The notes: a model not told the origin generated them from the sequence alone. Counted from the stretch's first letter, positions 8,248 to 16,886 are shown. The stretch is DNA of 64,000 nt from Sinorhizobium fredii USDA 205 (GCF_001461695.1 NZ_AUTC01000199.1:1-64000); one strand, 5' to 3'. Made by a program: numbers and translations.

Positions 8248-8610
8248 ATGGCTAGCAGGAAAGATACTCTTGTGCGTCGCGCCAGCCGCGTGCGCCGTCA
8301 AATCAAGGCGGTCGCCAATGGCCGCCCGCGCCTGTCGGTTCATCGCTCGTCGAAGAACATCTATGCGCAGATCATCGATGACGTTGCCGGCAAGACGATT
8401 GCCGCTGCCTCGACCCTCGAGGCAGATCTCAAGTCTGCGCTGAAGACCGGCGCCGACACGGCAGCAGCCGCAGCCGTCGGCAAGCTCCTCGCCGAGCGCG
8501 CTTCCAAGGCAGGCGTCAAGGACGTCGTCTTTGATCGCGGCGCCTTCATCTACCACGGCCGCGTCAAGGCGCTGGCCGAGGCAGCCCGCGAAGGCGGCCT
8601 GAACTTCTAA
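8248..8610 (+). CDS. rplR: 50S ribosomal protein L18
   Basis: L18 (120 residues) binds 5S rRNA together with L5. The sequence starts MASRKDTLVRRASRVRRQIK, has the RLSVHRSSKNIYAQ core, and ends in YHGRVKALAEAAREGGLNF. A GC-rich hairpin follows immediately and a 127-base gap separates it from rpsE. Confidence 0.97.
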   Translation: MASRKDTLVRRASRVRRQIKAVANGRPRLSVHRSSKNIYAQIIDDVAGKTIAAASTLEADLKSALKTGADTAAAAAVGKLLAERASKAGVKDVVFDRGAFIYHGRVKALAEAAREGGLNF

Positions 8611-8616
8611 TGTTCA

Positions 8617-8642
8617 CCGCCCGGGCAGAGATGCCTGGGCGG
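8617..8642 (+). other. Strong GC-rich hairpin after rplR
   Basis: CCGCCCGGGCA pairs with TGCCTGGGCGG around a GAGA tetraloop (11 pairs, one G-U). No T run follows, so it is not a typical terminator; it may stabilise the upstream mRNA end or set the rplR/rpsE expression ratio. Confidence 0.55.
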
Positions 8643-8737
8643 ATTCTGCCTCGCATTACCCCCGGTCGCTTCGGCTCGTACGAGGCGACTTTCGTCAATC
8701 TGCCGATTGCACCCGGAAAAGAAAAAGGAAGAGGACA

Positions 8738-9307
8738 ATGGCACAAGAAAGAAGAGGTTCTCGCGAAGATCGCCAGAACCGCGAAGAGCGCGACAGCGAA
8801 TTTGTCGATAAGCTCGTCGCAATCAACCGCGTCGCCAAGGTGGTGAAGGGCGGTCGTCGTTTCGGTTTCGCCGCTCTCGTCGTCGTCGGGGACCAGAAGG
8901 GCCGTGTTGGCTTCGGCCATGGCAAGGCACGCGAAGTGCCGGAAGCCATCCGCAAGGCAACGGAAGCCGCCAAGCGCGACCTGATCTTCGTACCGCTGCG
9001 CGGCGGTCGCACGCTGCATCACGACGTCAACGGTCGTCACGGCGCCGGCAAGGTGCTGCTGCGCTCGGCCAAGGCCGGTACCGGTATTATCGCCGGTGGT
9101 CCGATGCGCGCCGTCTTTGAGACGCTCGGCGTTCACGACGTCGTTGCGAAGTCGACCGGTTCGTCGAACCCCTACAACATGGTTCGTGCCACCTTCGACG
9201 CGCTCAAGAACCAGATGCACCCGAAGGACATCGCGGCACAGCGCGGCATGAAATACGCCACGCTCCAGTCCCGTCGCGTTGCCGCCGGCGCTGCTTCCGA
9301 AGAATAA
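8738..9307 (+). CDS. rpsE: 30S ribosomal protein S5
   Basis: S5 (189 residues) acts in translational fidelity and at the mRNA entry site. The S5 domain is visible in KVVKGGRRFGFAALVVVGD and the AREVPEAIRKATEAAK helix. The ATG at 8738 follows GGAAGAGGACA. It is followed by rpmD after 12 bases. Confidence 0.98.
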   Translation: MAQERRGSREDRQNREERDSEFVDKLVAINRVAKVVKGGRRFGFAALVVVGDQKGRVGFGHGKAREVPEAIRKATEAAKRDLIFVPLRGGRTLHHDVNGRHGAGKVLLRSAKAGTGIIAGGPMRAVFETLGVHDVVAKSTGSSNPYNMVRATFDALKNQMHPKDIAAQRGMKYATLQSRRVAAGAASEE

Positions 9308-9319
9308 GGGAGCTGACAG

Positions 9320-9523
9320 ATGGCTAAGAAAGAAGTTGCCAAGAAGACGGTTACCGTCGAGCAGATTGGTAGCCCCATCCGCCGTCCGGCCGTACAGCGT
9401 CAGACGCTTGTCGGTCTGGGCCTCAACAAGATGCACCGGGTTCGCACGCTGGAAGACACTCCGGCCGTTCGCGGCATGATCCGGGCCGTCCAGCACCTCG
9501 TTCGCGTCGTCGACGAGAAGTGA
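9320..9523 (+). CDS. rpmD: 50S ribosomal protein L30
   Basis: L30 (67 residues) is a small large-subunit protein. The core VEQIGSPIRRPAVQRQTLVG followed by LGLNKMHRVRTLEDTP is diagnostic. It lies between rpsE and rplO with gaps of 12 and 13 bases, as in most bacterial spc operons. Confidence 0.97.
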   Translation: MAKKEVAKKTVTVEQIGSPIRRPAVQRQTLVGLGLNKMHRVRTLEDTPAVRGMIRAVQHLVRVVDEK

Positions 9524-9536
9524 GGGGGATCCAGAT

Positions 9537-10010
9537 ATGAAACTGAATGAAATCAAGGACAATGAAGGCGCGACCAAGAACCGCAAGCGCCTTGGCCGTG
9601 GTATCGGCTCCGGCTCCGGCAAGACCGCCGGTCGCGGCGTGAAGGGTCAGAAGGCCCGTTCGGGCGTTGCGATCAACGGCTTCGAAGGCGGCCAGATGCC
9701 CATCTACCGCCGTCTGCCGAAGCGCGGCTTCAACAACATCTTCGCTTCGGAGTTCGTTGTCGTCTCGCTCGGCCGTATCCAGACGGCAATCGATGCCAAG
9801 AAGCTCGACGCTTCGAAGACCGTCGATGCGGCTGCCCTGAAGGCCGCCGGCGTCATCCGTCGCGAGAAGGACGGCGTCCGCGTTCTCGCCGATGGCGAAC
9901 TGAAGGCGAAGATTTCGCTCGAAGTCGCCGGCGCTTCCAAGCCGGCCGTCGAGAAGATCGAAAAGGCCGGCGGTTCGATAAAGCTGCTCGCCGCCGCCGC
10001 TGCGGAATAA
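9537..10010 (+). CDS. rplO: 50S ribosomal protein L15
   Basis: L15 (157 residues) is a late-assembly protein. The Gly/Arg-rich N-terminus KRLGRGIGSGSGKTAGRGVK and the GQMPIYRRLPKRGF motif identify it. It is followed by a clear intrinsic terminator, so the downstream secY-adk pair may be separately transcribed. Confidence 0.97.
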   Translation: MKLNEIKDNEGATKNRKRLGRGIGSGSGKTAGRGVKGQKARSGVAINGFEGGQMPIYRRLPKRGFNNIFASEFVVVSLGRIQTAIDAKKLDASKTVDAAALKAAGVIRREKDGVRVLADGELKAKISLEVAGASKPAVEKIEKAGGSIKLLAAAAAE

Positions 10011-10021
10011 TATGACTGATG

Positions 10022-10055
10022 AACCGCCCGGGGTGCTTCACGCCGGGCGGTTTTG
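10022..10055 (+). terminator. Intrinsic terminator between rplO and secY
   Basis: AACCGCCCGG (10022-10031) pairs perfectly with CCGGGCGGTT (10043-10052), followed by TTG. The stem is strong and GC-rich. It would end or attenuate transcription before secY, whose ATG lies about 190 bases further on. Confidence 0.75.
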
Positions 10056-10247
10056 CTCCCATATGTGAGCCTCACGTCCGAGGGCGGCGAATCACTTGCC
10101 GCGACGGGACACAACGGAAACCACGGTGAGGCATCCGATTGCAGCGACAATCGCCTCGCGCCCGGTTTTCAACGACGAAGACTTACTCTTGCCGGAACTG
10201 ACCGGGTTTCTCCCGCTGTTTCCGAGACATGGTACGCGGAGAATTGC

Positions 10248-11588
10248 ATGGCTTCTGCAGCGGAACAGCTCGCCTCGAACCTGAATTTTTCGACTTTCGC
10301 CAAAGCGGAAGATCTGAAGAAAAGGCTCTGGTTCACCCTCGGTGCGCTTCTGGTTTACCGTCTTGGCACCTATATCCCGCTGCCCGGTCTCAATCCGGCC
10401 GCGTTCGCCCAGGCTTTCCAGGGCCAAGCCGGCGGCATCCTCGGCCTGTTCAACATGTTTTCGGGCGGTGCAGTGGAGCGCATGGCGATCTTCGCGCTCG
10501 GCATCATGCCCTATATTTCCGCTTCGATCATCGTGCAGCTGATGACCTCGGTCGTCCCGGCGCTCGAGCAATTGAAGAAGGAAGGCGAGCAGGGCCGCAA
10601 GGTCATCAACCAGTATACCCGCTACGGCACGGTACTCCTCGGCGCTATGCAGGCCTATGGCATCGCGGTCGGGCTTGAGAGCGGCAGCGGTCTCGTCAAC
10701 GATCCGGGTTGGTTCTTCCGGATTTCGACGGTCATCTCGCTGCTCGGCGGTACCATGTTCCTGATGTGGCTCGGCGAGCAGATCACCTCGCGGGGTATCG
10801 GCAACGGCATTTCGCTGATCATCTTTGCCGGCATCGTCGCGGCTCTGCCGGGCGCGCTTGCGGGAACCCTGGAGCTCGGCCGTACCGGAGCTCTGTCGAC
10901 GCCGCTCATCCTGGCGATCATCGTCATGGTGGTCGCGGTCATCGCGCTGATCGTCTTCGTCGAGCGCGCTCAGCGCCGCCTGCTGATCCAGTATCCGAAG
11001 CGCCAGGTCGGCAACCGCATGTTCCAGGGCGATACGTCGCATCTGCCGCTGAAGCTCAACACGTCCGGCGTGATCCCGGCGATCTTCGCTTCGTCGCTGC
11101 TGTTGCTGCCCGCGACGCTTGCCGGTTTCGCCAATGCGGCGACGCTGCCCGGCTGGGCGACGACGATCGTTGGGGCGCTCGCGCATGGCCAGCCTTTGTA
11201 CATGATCTTTTACGGCGGGATGATCGCCTTCTTCGCCTTCTTCTACACGGCGATCGTCTTCAATCCGAAGGATACGGCCGACAATTTGAAGAAGCACGGC
11301 GGCTTCATTCCGGGGATTCGCCCGGGTGAGCGCACCGCCGAATACATCGACTACGTGCTGACCCGCATCACCGTCATCGGTGCCATCTACCTGATTTTCG
11401 TCTGCATCCTGCCGGAAATTCTCATCTCTCAGACAGGCGTGCCGTTCTACCTTGGTGGTACGTCGCTTTTGATTGTTGTCAGCGTCACCCTTGATACGGT
11501 AGCACAGATCCAGGGTCACCTCATTGCTCAGCAATATGAGGGGCTGATCAAGAAGTCGAAGCTGCGCGGAGGAAAGAGGGGACGATGA
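10248..11588 (+). CDS. secY: Protein translocase subunit SecY
   Basis: SecY (446 residues) is the channel subunit of the SecYEG inner-membrane translocon. Multiple hydrophobic segments run through the protein and motifs such as LPGLNPAAFAQ and the MEQIxSRGIGNG-like GEQITSRGIGNGISL are clear. I chose the ATG at 10248 (MASAAEQLASNLNFSTFAKA); the frame is open to 10053 but that stretch overlaps a terminator and is not SecY-like. The stop overlaps the adk start. Confidence 0.97.
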   Translation: MASAAEQLASNLNFSTFAKAEDLKKRLWFTLGALLVYRLGTYIPLPGLNPAAFAQAFQGQAGGILGLFNMFSGGAVERMAIFALGIMPYISASIIVQLMTSVVPALEQLKKEGEQGRKVINQYTRYGTVLLGAMQAYGIAVGLESGSGLVNDPGWFFRISTVISLLGGTMFLMWLGEQITSRGIGNGISLIIFAGIVAALPGALAGTLELGRTGALSTPLILAIIVMVVAVIALIVFVERAQRRLLIQYPKRQVGNRMFQGDTSHLPLKLNTSGVIPAIFASSLLLLPATLAGFANAATLPGWATTIVGALAHGQPLYMIFYGGMIAFFAFFYTAIVFNPKDTADNLKKHGGFIPGIRPGERTAEYIDYVLTRITVIGAIYLIFVCILPEILISQTGVPFYLGGTSLLIVVSVTLDTVAQIQGHLIAQQYEGLIKKSKLRGGKRGR

Positions 11589-12163
11589 GACTTATTTTTT
11601 TGGGACCGCCGGGCGCTGGCAAGGGTACGCAGGCCAAGCTTCTGACGGAGAGATACGGCATTCCGCAGCTTTCCACGGGGGACATGCTTCGGGCCGCCGT
11701 TGCCCAGGCGACCGAGGTCGGCAAGCGCGCCAAAGCGGTGATGGATGCCGGCCAGCTGGTCTCCGACGAAATCGTCAATGAAATCGTTTCCGACCGCATC
11801 GACGCGCCGGACTGTGCGAAGGGCTTCATTCTCGACGGCTATCCGCGCACCGTGCCGCAGGCTATTGCGCTCGACCGGATGCTCGAGAGCAAGGGCCTGA
11901 AACTGGATGCGGTCATCGAGTTGAAGGTCGATGAGGCCGCCCTTGTCCGGCGCATGGAGAATCGCGTAGCGGAAACCATCGCTACGGGCGGTACGGTGCG
12001 CTCCGACGACAATCCCGAGGCCTTCAAGCGTCGCTTGACGGAATACAGGGAAAAGACTGCTCCGCTTTCGGAGCATTATGCCGAAACCGGTCAGTTGAAG
12101 ACCGTGGACGGGATGGCGGACGTGGAAGCGGTCACCGCCGAGATCGACAAGATTCTGGCATAG
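11585..12163 (+). CDS. adk: Adenylate kinase (short form)
   Basis: This enzyme interconverts AMP + ATP and 2 ADP. The P-loop GPPGAGKGT is at residues 7-15 and the NMP-binding and FILDGYPRT motifs follow. At 192 residues it lacks the LID insertion and its zinc cysteines found in long Adk forms, as usual in rhizobia. The ATG overlaps the secY stop by 4 bases, a conserved secY-adk coupling. Confidence 0.97.
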   Translation: MRLIFLGPPGAGKGTQAKLLTERYGIPQLSTGDMLRAAVAQATEVGKRAKAVMDAGQLVSDEIVNEIVSDRIDAPDCAKGFILDGYPRTVPQAIALDRMLESKGLKLDAVIELKVDEAALVRRMENRVAETIATGGTVRSDDNPEAFKRRLTEYREKTAPLSEHYAETGQLKTVDGMADVEAVTAEIDKILA

Positions 12164-12395
12164 GCTGTCGTCTTTGCCAAAATGGAAGCGCCGGGGAGTT
12201 GACTTTTCCGGGTGATTCCTCCAAAGACAGCGTCAACTCGCGACATGAGAAGCGATCGGCGCGGTCTTCAAAACAAAGAAGTCCGGGTACGGTCGTTTTT
12301 GACGTGTCTCGAACCTCAATCAACGTGCGGCTCTTCGAGGTCGCGTAACGAAGCACCTATTGCCGGATGGCAACTGGAACGCAAGGAGAATAGAC

Positions 12396-12764
12396 GTGGC
12401 ACGTATCGCTGGCGTCAACATCCCGACGGCAAAGCGCGTCGTCATCGCGCTGACCTACATTCACGGGATTGGCACGAAATTCGCCCAGGAAATCATCGAG
12501 AAGGTCGGCATTCCGGCTGACCGTCGCGTGCACCAGCTGACGGACGCCGAAGTCCTTCAGATTCGCGAAACGATCGACCGCGATTATCAGGTCGAGGGCG
12601 ACCTGCGCCGCGAAACGTCGATGAACATCAAGCGCCTGATGGACCTCGGCTGCTACCGTGGCCTGCGTCATCGTCGCGGCCTGCCGGTGCGCGGTCAGCG
12701 TACCCACACCAATGCCCGCACCCGCAAGGGTCCGGCAAAGGCGATCGCCGGCAAGAAGAAGTAA
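12396..12764 (+). CDS. rpsM: 30S ribosomal protein S13
   Basis: S13 (122 residues) is in the 30S head and contacts P-site tRNA and the B1 bridges. The start is GTG at 12396 with AAGGAGAA 6 bases upstream, giving MARIAGVNIPTAKRV. An upstream in-frame ATG at 12360 would add 12 residues unlike S13. The basic C-terminus has GLPVRGQRTHTNARTRKG. It is preceded by a 232-base gap after adk, probably holding the alpha-segment promoter. Confidence 0.96.
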   Translation: MARIAGVNIPTAKRVVIALTYIHGIGTKFAQEIIEKVGIPADRRVHQLTDAEVLQIRETIDRDYQVEGDLRRETSMNIKRLMDLGCYRGLRHRRGLPVRGQRTHTNARTRKGPAKAIAGKKK

Positions 12765-12784
12765 TTTCCCGAAAAGGGAAAGCG

Positions 12785-12815
12785 GGAGGCTGGCGTCCGC
12801 GCCGGCCTCCTTTTG
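12785..12815 (+). terminator. Intrinsic terminator after rpsM
   Basis: GGAGGCTGGCG (12785-12795) pairs with CGCCGGCCTCC (12800-12810), 11 pairs with one G-U and a 4-base loop, followed by TTTTGC. It stands in a 226-base gap between rpsM and rpsK, which are normally adjacent and co-transcribed. Confidence 0.7.
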
Positions 12816-12990
12816 CAGTTTGGGAAGGGCCAGTGCCCGACCTGTGTCTGACCGCTAGCGGTTCAGCAAAATAAAAGCGGGGCCGGCGTGCCGGTTTCGT
12901 GAAAGAAGATGCAGGGCAGGGGACGACCAATCCTTTTCCCGGTGGAGCCGCTGGAATTACGGCGGTGCAGAGATCTAAGAAAGGGATCCT

Positions 12991-13380
12991 ATGGCCAAGG
13001 AAGCCACCCGCGTTCGCCGCCGCGAGCGCAAGAACATCACGTCTGGCGTCGCGCACGTCAATTCGTCGTTCAACAACACGATGATCACCATCACCGACGC
13101 ACAGGGCAATGCAATTGCCTGGTCGTCTGCCGGTGCAAAGGGCTTCAAGGGTTCGCGCAAGTCGACCCCGTTCGCCGCTCAGATCGCCGCCGAGGACTGC
13201 GCCAAGAAGGCTCAGGAACACGGCATGAAGTCGCTGGAAGTGGAAGTTTGCGGACCGGGTTCCGGCCGTGAATCCGCACTTCGCGCGCTGCAGGCCGCGG
13301 GCTTCATGATCACGTCGATCCGCGACGTGACGCCGATCCCGCACAACGGCTGCCGCCCGCGCAAGAAGCGCCGCGTCTGA
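12991..13380 (+). CDS. rpsK: 30S ribosomal protein S11
   Basis: S11 (129 residues) is a platform protein contacting E-site mRNA. The sequence contains [20 protein letters not shown] and ends with the conserved [13 protein letters not shown]. The ATG is preceded by AAGAAAGGGATCCT. It is separated from rpsM by an apparent terminator and from rpoA by about 100 bases with a dyad. Confidence 0.97.
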
Positions 13381-13440
13381 TCATTTGTATTCAAGATTCC
13401 GGTGAGAGCGCGGGCGCGTTCTCCCGGACTTCGGGGCTCG

Positions 13441-13465
13441 GTTGCCACGATTGGATGGTGGCAAC
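13441..13465 (+). promoter_or_regulatory. Dyad in the rpoA leader
   Basis: GTTGCCAC (13441-13448) and GTGGCAAC (13458-13465) form a perfect 8-base inverted repeat with a 9-base loop, ending 18 bases before the rpoA ATG. A second weaker stem lies at about 13404-13423. These could form a leader fold; no T run follows. Confidence 0.4.
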
Positions 13466-13483
13466 GAACGGAAGGCAGAAAAC

Positions 13484-14494
13484 ATGATCCAGAAAAATTG
13501 GCAGGAACTGATCAAGCCGAACAAGGTGGATTTCACCTCCTCCGGCCGCACCAAGGCAACGCTGGTGGCGGAACCGCTTGAGCGCGGCTTTGGTCTGACC
13601 CTCGGCAACGCGCTTCGTCGCGTGCTGCTGTCGTCGCTCCGTGGTGCTGCCGTCACCGCGGTGCAGATCGACGGCGTATTGCACGAGTTCTCCTCGATCC
13701 CGGGTGTGCGGGAAGATGTGACGGACATCGTGCTCAACATCAAGGAAATCGCCATCAAGATGGATGGCGACGATTCCAAGCGCATGGTCGTGCGCAAGCA
13801 GGGCCCGGGCGTTGTGACGGCCGGTGACATCCAGACGGTTGGCGATATCGAGATCCTCAACCCGAACCACGTGATCTGCACGCTCGACGAGGGCGCGGAG
13901 ATCCGCATGGAGTTCACCGTCAACAACGGCAAGGGCTACGTGCCGGCTGAGCGCAATCGTTCGGAAGATGCGCCGATTGGCCTGATCCCGGTCGACAGCC
14001 TGTACTCTCCGGTCAAGAAGGTGTCCTACAAGGTGGAAAACACCCGTGAAGGCCAGGTTCTCGACTATGACAAGCTGACGATGTCCATCGAAACGGATGG
14101 CTCTGTCACCGGTGAAGATGCAATCGCTTTCGCGGCCCGCATCCTTCAGGACCAGCTGTCGGTCTTCGTCAACTTCGACGAGCCGCAGAAGGAAGCCGAG
14201 GAAGAAGCAGTCACCGAACTCGCCTTCAACCCGGCGCTTCTCAAGAAGGTCGACGAACTGGAGCTTTCCGTCCGTTCGGCCAACTGCCTGAAGAACGACA
14301 ACATCGTCTATATCGGCGACCTCATTCAGAAGACGGAAGCGGAAATGCTCCGGACGCCGAACTTTGGTCGCAAGTCGCTCAACGAGATCAAGGAAGTTCT
14401 CGCTTCCATGGGCCTGCACCTCGGCATGGAAGTGCCGTCCTGGCCGCCGGAGAACATCGAAGATCTCGCCAAGCGTTACGAAGACCAATACTAA
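13484..14494 (+). CDS. rpoA: RNA polymerase alpha subunit
   Basis: Alpha (336 residues) dimerises to start RNA polymerase assembly; its C-terminal domain binds UP elements and activators. The N-terminal domain motif RGFGLTLGNALRRVLLSS and the C-terminal helix-hairpin region GRKSLNEIKEVLASMGLHLG are clear. The ATG at 13484 follows GGAAGG and gives MIQKNWQELIKPNK, the normal start; the frame is open upstream to a TTG at 13442. rpsD is absent from this segment, as is typical in alphaproteobacteria. Confidence 0.98.
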   Translation: MIQKNWQELIKPNKVDFTSSGRTKATLVAEPLERGFGLTLGNALRRVLLSSLRGAAVTAVQIDGVLHEFSSIPGVREDVTDIVLNIKEIAIKMDGDDSKRMVVRKQGPGVVTAGDIQTVGDIEILNPNHVICTLDEGAEIRMEFTVNNGKGYVPAERNRSEDAPIGLIPVDSLYSPVKKVSYKVENTREGQVLDYDKLTMSIETDGSVTGEDAIAFAARILQDQLSVFVNFDEPQKEAEEEAVTELAFNPALLKKVDELELSVRSANCLKNDNIVYIGDLIQKTEAEMLRTPNFGRKSLNEIKEVLASMGLHLGMEVPSWPPENIEDLAKRYEDQY

Positions 14495-14503
14495 CCGTTA
14501 AAC

Positions 14504-14521
14504 TGCAGGCGAATGCCTGCA
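14504..14521 (+). other. Hairpin between rpoA and rplQ
   Basis: TGCAGGC and GCCTGCA form a perfect 7-base stem around GAAT, followed by the rplQ Shine-Dalgarno AAAGGAG. It has no T run. It may affect rplQ translation or mRNA processing. Confidence 0.4.
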
Positions 14522-14538
14522 AGTAAAGGAGACTAGCC

Positions 14539-14964
14539 ATGCGCCACGGTAAAGCCGGCCGCAAGCTGAATAGAACCGCCAGCCACCGCAAGGCGATGTT
14601 TGCCAACATGGCAGCTTCGCTGATCGAGCACGAGCAGATCGTCACGACCCTGCCGAAGGCCAAGGAAATCCGTCCGATCGTCGAGAAGCTCGTCACGCTC
14701 GGCAAGCGCGGCGACCTGCATGCCCGCCGTCAGGCGATCTCGCAGATCCGCGACGTTGCTGTCGTCTCGAAGCTGTTCGACGCGATCGCATCGCGCTACG
14801 CCACCCGCAACGGCGGCTACCTGCGCATCATGAAGGCGGGCTTCCGCCAGGGCGACAATGCCCCGCTCGCCGTCATCGAATTCGTTGACCGCGATGTCGA
14901 TGCCAAGGGCGCCAAGGATCGCGCTCGCGTCTCCGCTGAAGCGGAAGCAGCCGAAGCAGCCTGA
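14539..14964 (+). CDS. rplQ: 50S ribosomal protein L17
   Basis: L17 (141 residues) is the last gene of the alpha segment. The start MRHGKAGRKLNRTASHRKAM is highly conserved and GGYLRIMKAGFRQGDNAPLA marks the core. The C-terminus is Ala/Glu-rich. A strong terminator follows. Confidence 0.97.
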   Translation: MRHGKAGRKLNRTASHRKAMFANMAASLIEHEQIVTTLPKAKEIRPIVEKLVTLGKRGDLHARRQAISQIRDVAVVSKLFDAIASRYATRNGGYLRIMKAGFRQGDNAPLAVIEFVDRDVDAKGAKDRARVSAEAEAAEAA

Positions 14965-14991
14965 TCAGAGCCGACTTCGCAATCGATTTGA

Positions 14992-15025
14992 AGCGGCCGG
15001 GTGAGTTTCACCCGGCCGCTTTTTG
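14992..15025 (+). terminator. Strong terminator ending the ribosomal cluster
   Basis: AGCGGCCGGGTGA pairs perfectly with TCACCCGGCCGCT (13 pairs, 3-base loop) and is followed by TTTTTG. The right arm overlaps the end of the convergent msrQ, so the structure lies between two converging transcription units. Confidence 0.9.
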
Positions 15026-15670
15026 TGTTGCGGGACTGGATCGCACGACGGCCGTCCGCTGCCGCTTCCAGCGCAGGAACGGCGTCCGAACCGCGCGCCA
15101 GGCAAGTAGCAGCGAAACGAGGAAGATGTAGAGCATCTGCTCGAGGCCTACGACCTTCACCGCCATGGCAAAATGCAGCGCCCCGGCGGCGGCGATCACA
15201 TAGGCAAGCCGGTGCAGCTTGTTCCACCGCTGGCCAAGCTTGCGGATCGACCAATTGTTCGAGGTGAGCGCCAGCGGGATCAGCATGACGAGTGCGGCCA
15301 TGCCGATGGTTATGAAGGGGCGGCGGGCGATGTCGGCGAGGATCGTCGGGATGCGCAGCATCTGGTCCAAGAGCATGTAGGCGAGGAAGTGCATCAGCAC
15401 GTAGTAGAAGGCGAGTAGGCCCAAAGCGCGACGGTATCGCAGCCAGTTGAGGCCGACGAGATCGCGAAGCGGCGTGATCGTCAGCGTCGCCACCAGGAAA
15501 CGCAGCGCCCAGAGGCCAAGCAGGTGCTCGAATTCCTTGACCGCATTGCCCGGCAATTGGCCGGTTGCGCCGAGATAGAACGCCCATGCCGCAGGGATGA
15601 AGCCGAGGGCGTAGAGCGCCCAGACCGAGGGACCGTGAAAGCGTTTCGGTAAAGCGGGTACGAGGGCCAT
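15008..15670 (-). CDS. msrQ: Heme-binding membrane subunit MsrQ (YedZ)
   Basis: MsrQ is the inner-membrane cytochrome b-like partner that feeds electrons to MsrP for repair of oxidised methionine in periplasmic proteins. The 220-residue sequence has about six hydrophobic segments of the ferric reductase type with histidines in them (for example YYVLMHFLAYM and LHRLAYVIAAAGALHFAMAV). It follows msrP after 2 bases on the same strand. Its final codons overlap the rplQ terminator. Confidence 0.92.
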   Translation of the reverse strand: MALVPALPKRFHGPSVWALYALGFIPAAWAFYLGATGQLPGNAVKEFEHLLGLWALRFLVATLTITPLRDLVGLNWLRYRRALGLLAFYYVLMHFLAYMLLDQMLRIPTILADIARRPFITIGMAALVMLIPLALTSNNWSIRKLGQRWNKLHRLAYVIAAAGALHFAMAVKVVGLEQMLYIFLVSLLLAWRAVRTPFLRWKRQRTAVVRSSPATQKAAG

Positions 15671-15672
15671 GG

Positions 15673-16611
15673 TCAGAAGTTTACCCTGAGGTCCATGCCG
15701 GCATAAAGCCCCGCGACGTCGTCGGCGTAACCATTGAAGGCAAGCGTGTCGCGGCGATTGGAGCCGAAGAAGCCGCCTTCACCGATGCGGTTTTCGGTTG
15801 CCTGGCTCCAGCGCGGGTGATCGACGGCCGGGTTCACATTGGCATAGAAGCCGTACTCGTCCGGTGCGGCGAGGTTCCAGGTGCAGGGCGGGGCGGTTTC
15901 GGTGAGCGAGATGCGCACGATCGACTTGATCCCCTTGAATCCATATTTCCACGGGACGACCAAGCGCATGGGTGCGCCGTTCTGGTTCGGCAACGTCTTG
16001 CCATAGAGGCCGACGGCAAGGATCGTCAGGGGATGGCGCGCTTCATCGAGCCGCAAGCCCTCCTGATACGGCCAGGGCAGCGGTTGGAAGTAGCCGGATT
16101 GGCCGGGCATTTCCTCAGGTCGCACCACGGTTTCGAAGGCGACATATTTGGCGCTGCCAAGCGGCTCGACCTTGTCGAGAAGGGTCGACAGCGGAAAGCC
16201 GTCCCACGGGATCACCATCGACCAGGCCTCGACGCAGCGCATCCGGTAGATCCGCTCTTCGAGCGGGAAGGCGAGCAGCTCATCGAGGCCGAACTCACGC
16301 GGCTTGCCGACGAGGCCGTCCACCTTCACGGTCCAGGGGGTCGGCTTGAAGCTTCCCGAATTGGCGGCCGGATCGGCCTTTCCGGTGCCGAACTCGTAGA
16401 AATTATTGTAGCTTGTGACGTCTTTCTCGGGCGTCAGGGTCTCATTGACCTTGTAAGGGCTGCTCGTGACCTTGAGCGCGGCCGCATGGGCCACGCTCGT
16501 CCCGCCGAGAGCGAGGCCGCCTGCGGCGGCGAGAAAGCTGCGACGATCGAGGAAAAAACGCTCCGGCGTGATTTCGGATGCGGGGATCTCCGGTGGGCGG
16601 TAGGCGGGCAT
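15673..16611 (-). CDS. msrP: Periplasmic methionine sulfoxide reductase MsrP
   Basis: MsrP is a molybdopterin enzyme that reduces methionine sulfoxide in periplasmic proteins. A twin-arginine signal is visible (RRSFLAAAGG, Arg 23-24), followed by the sulfite-oxidase-type fold with the molybdenum-ligand cysteine in YRMRCVEAWSM (Cys126). The 312-residue length fits the family. It forms a two-gene operon with msrQ and is divergent from the Do protease across a 275-base gap, a pairing that suggests envelope stress repair. Confidence 0.93.
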   Translation of the reverse strand: MPAYRPPEIPASEITPERFFLDRRSFLAAAGGLALGGTSVAHAAALKVTSSPYKVNETLTPEKDVTSYNNFYEFGTGKADPAANSGSFKPTPWTVKVDGLVGKPREFGLDELLAFPLEERIYRMRCVEAWSMVIPWDGFPLSTLLDKVEPLGSAKYVAFETVVRPEEMPGQSGYFQPLPWPYQEGLRLDEARHPLTILAVGLYGKTLPNQNGAPMRLVVPWKYGFKGIKSIVRISLTETAPPCTWNLAAPDEYGFYANVNPAVDHPRWSQATENRIGEGGFFGSNRRDTLAFNGYADDVAGLYAGMDLRVNF

Positions 16612-16825
16612 GGTGCTTCCTCGAGAAAGATTGAAAGCTGCATTGGGCCAAGATGACCAGAGATTCGATCACTGTGAAAGATGGAGGAGACCACGTTTTC
16701 GTGCGCGGCGCGTGAGCGGGGCCGCATTGCCGTACAGCCGCCACTGATCCTCGACGAATCGCCTCAAAAGCCTGAAAAGGCGCAGGAATCTCCAGCGCAT
16801 TGCATCTCGGAGCGGCAGCCTTGCG

Positions 16826-16854
16826 TTTGCCTTTTTTCTTGCGAAATCCTATCT
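16826..16854 (+). promoter_or_regulatory. Possible promoter of the Do-family protease
   Basis: TTTGCC (16826-16831), a 17-base spacer and CTATCT (16849-16854) resemble the rhizobial housekeeping consensus CTTGAC-N17-CTATAT. The predicted start would lie about 25 bases before the ATG. The match is partial. Confidence 0.35.
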
Positions 16855-16886
16855 GAACGTACCGGCAACGAAAGGGAGAACGCTTC

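Noticed and set aside
10092..11534. Long open frame antisense to secY, and similar long antisense frames over rpoA, yeaH, thrS and frmA
   Set aside because: They are expected from the GC-rich third-position bias of the real genes; they have no start signals or family-like sequence.
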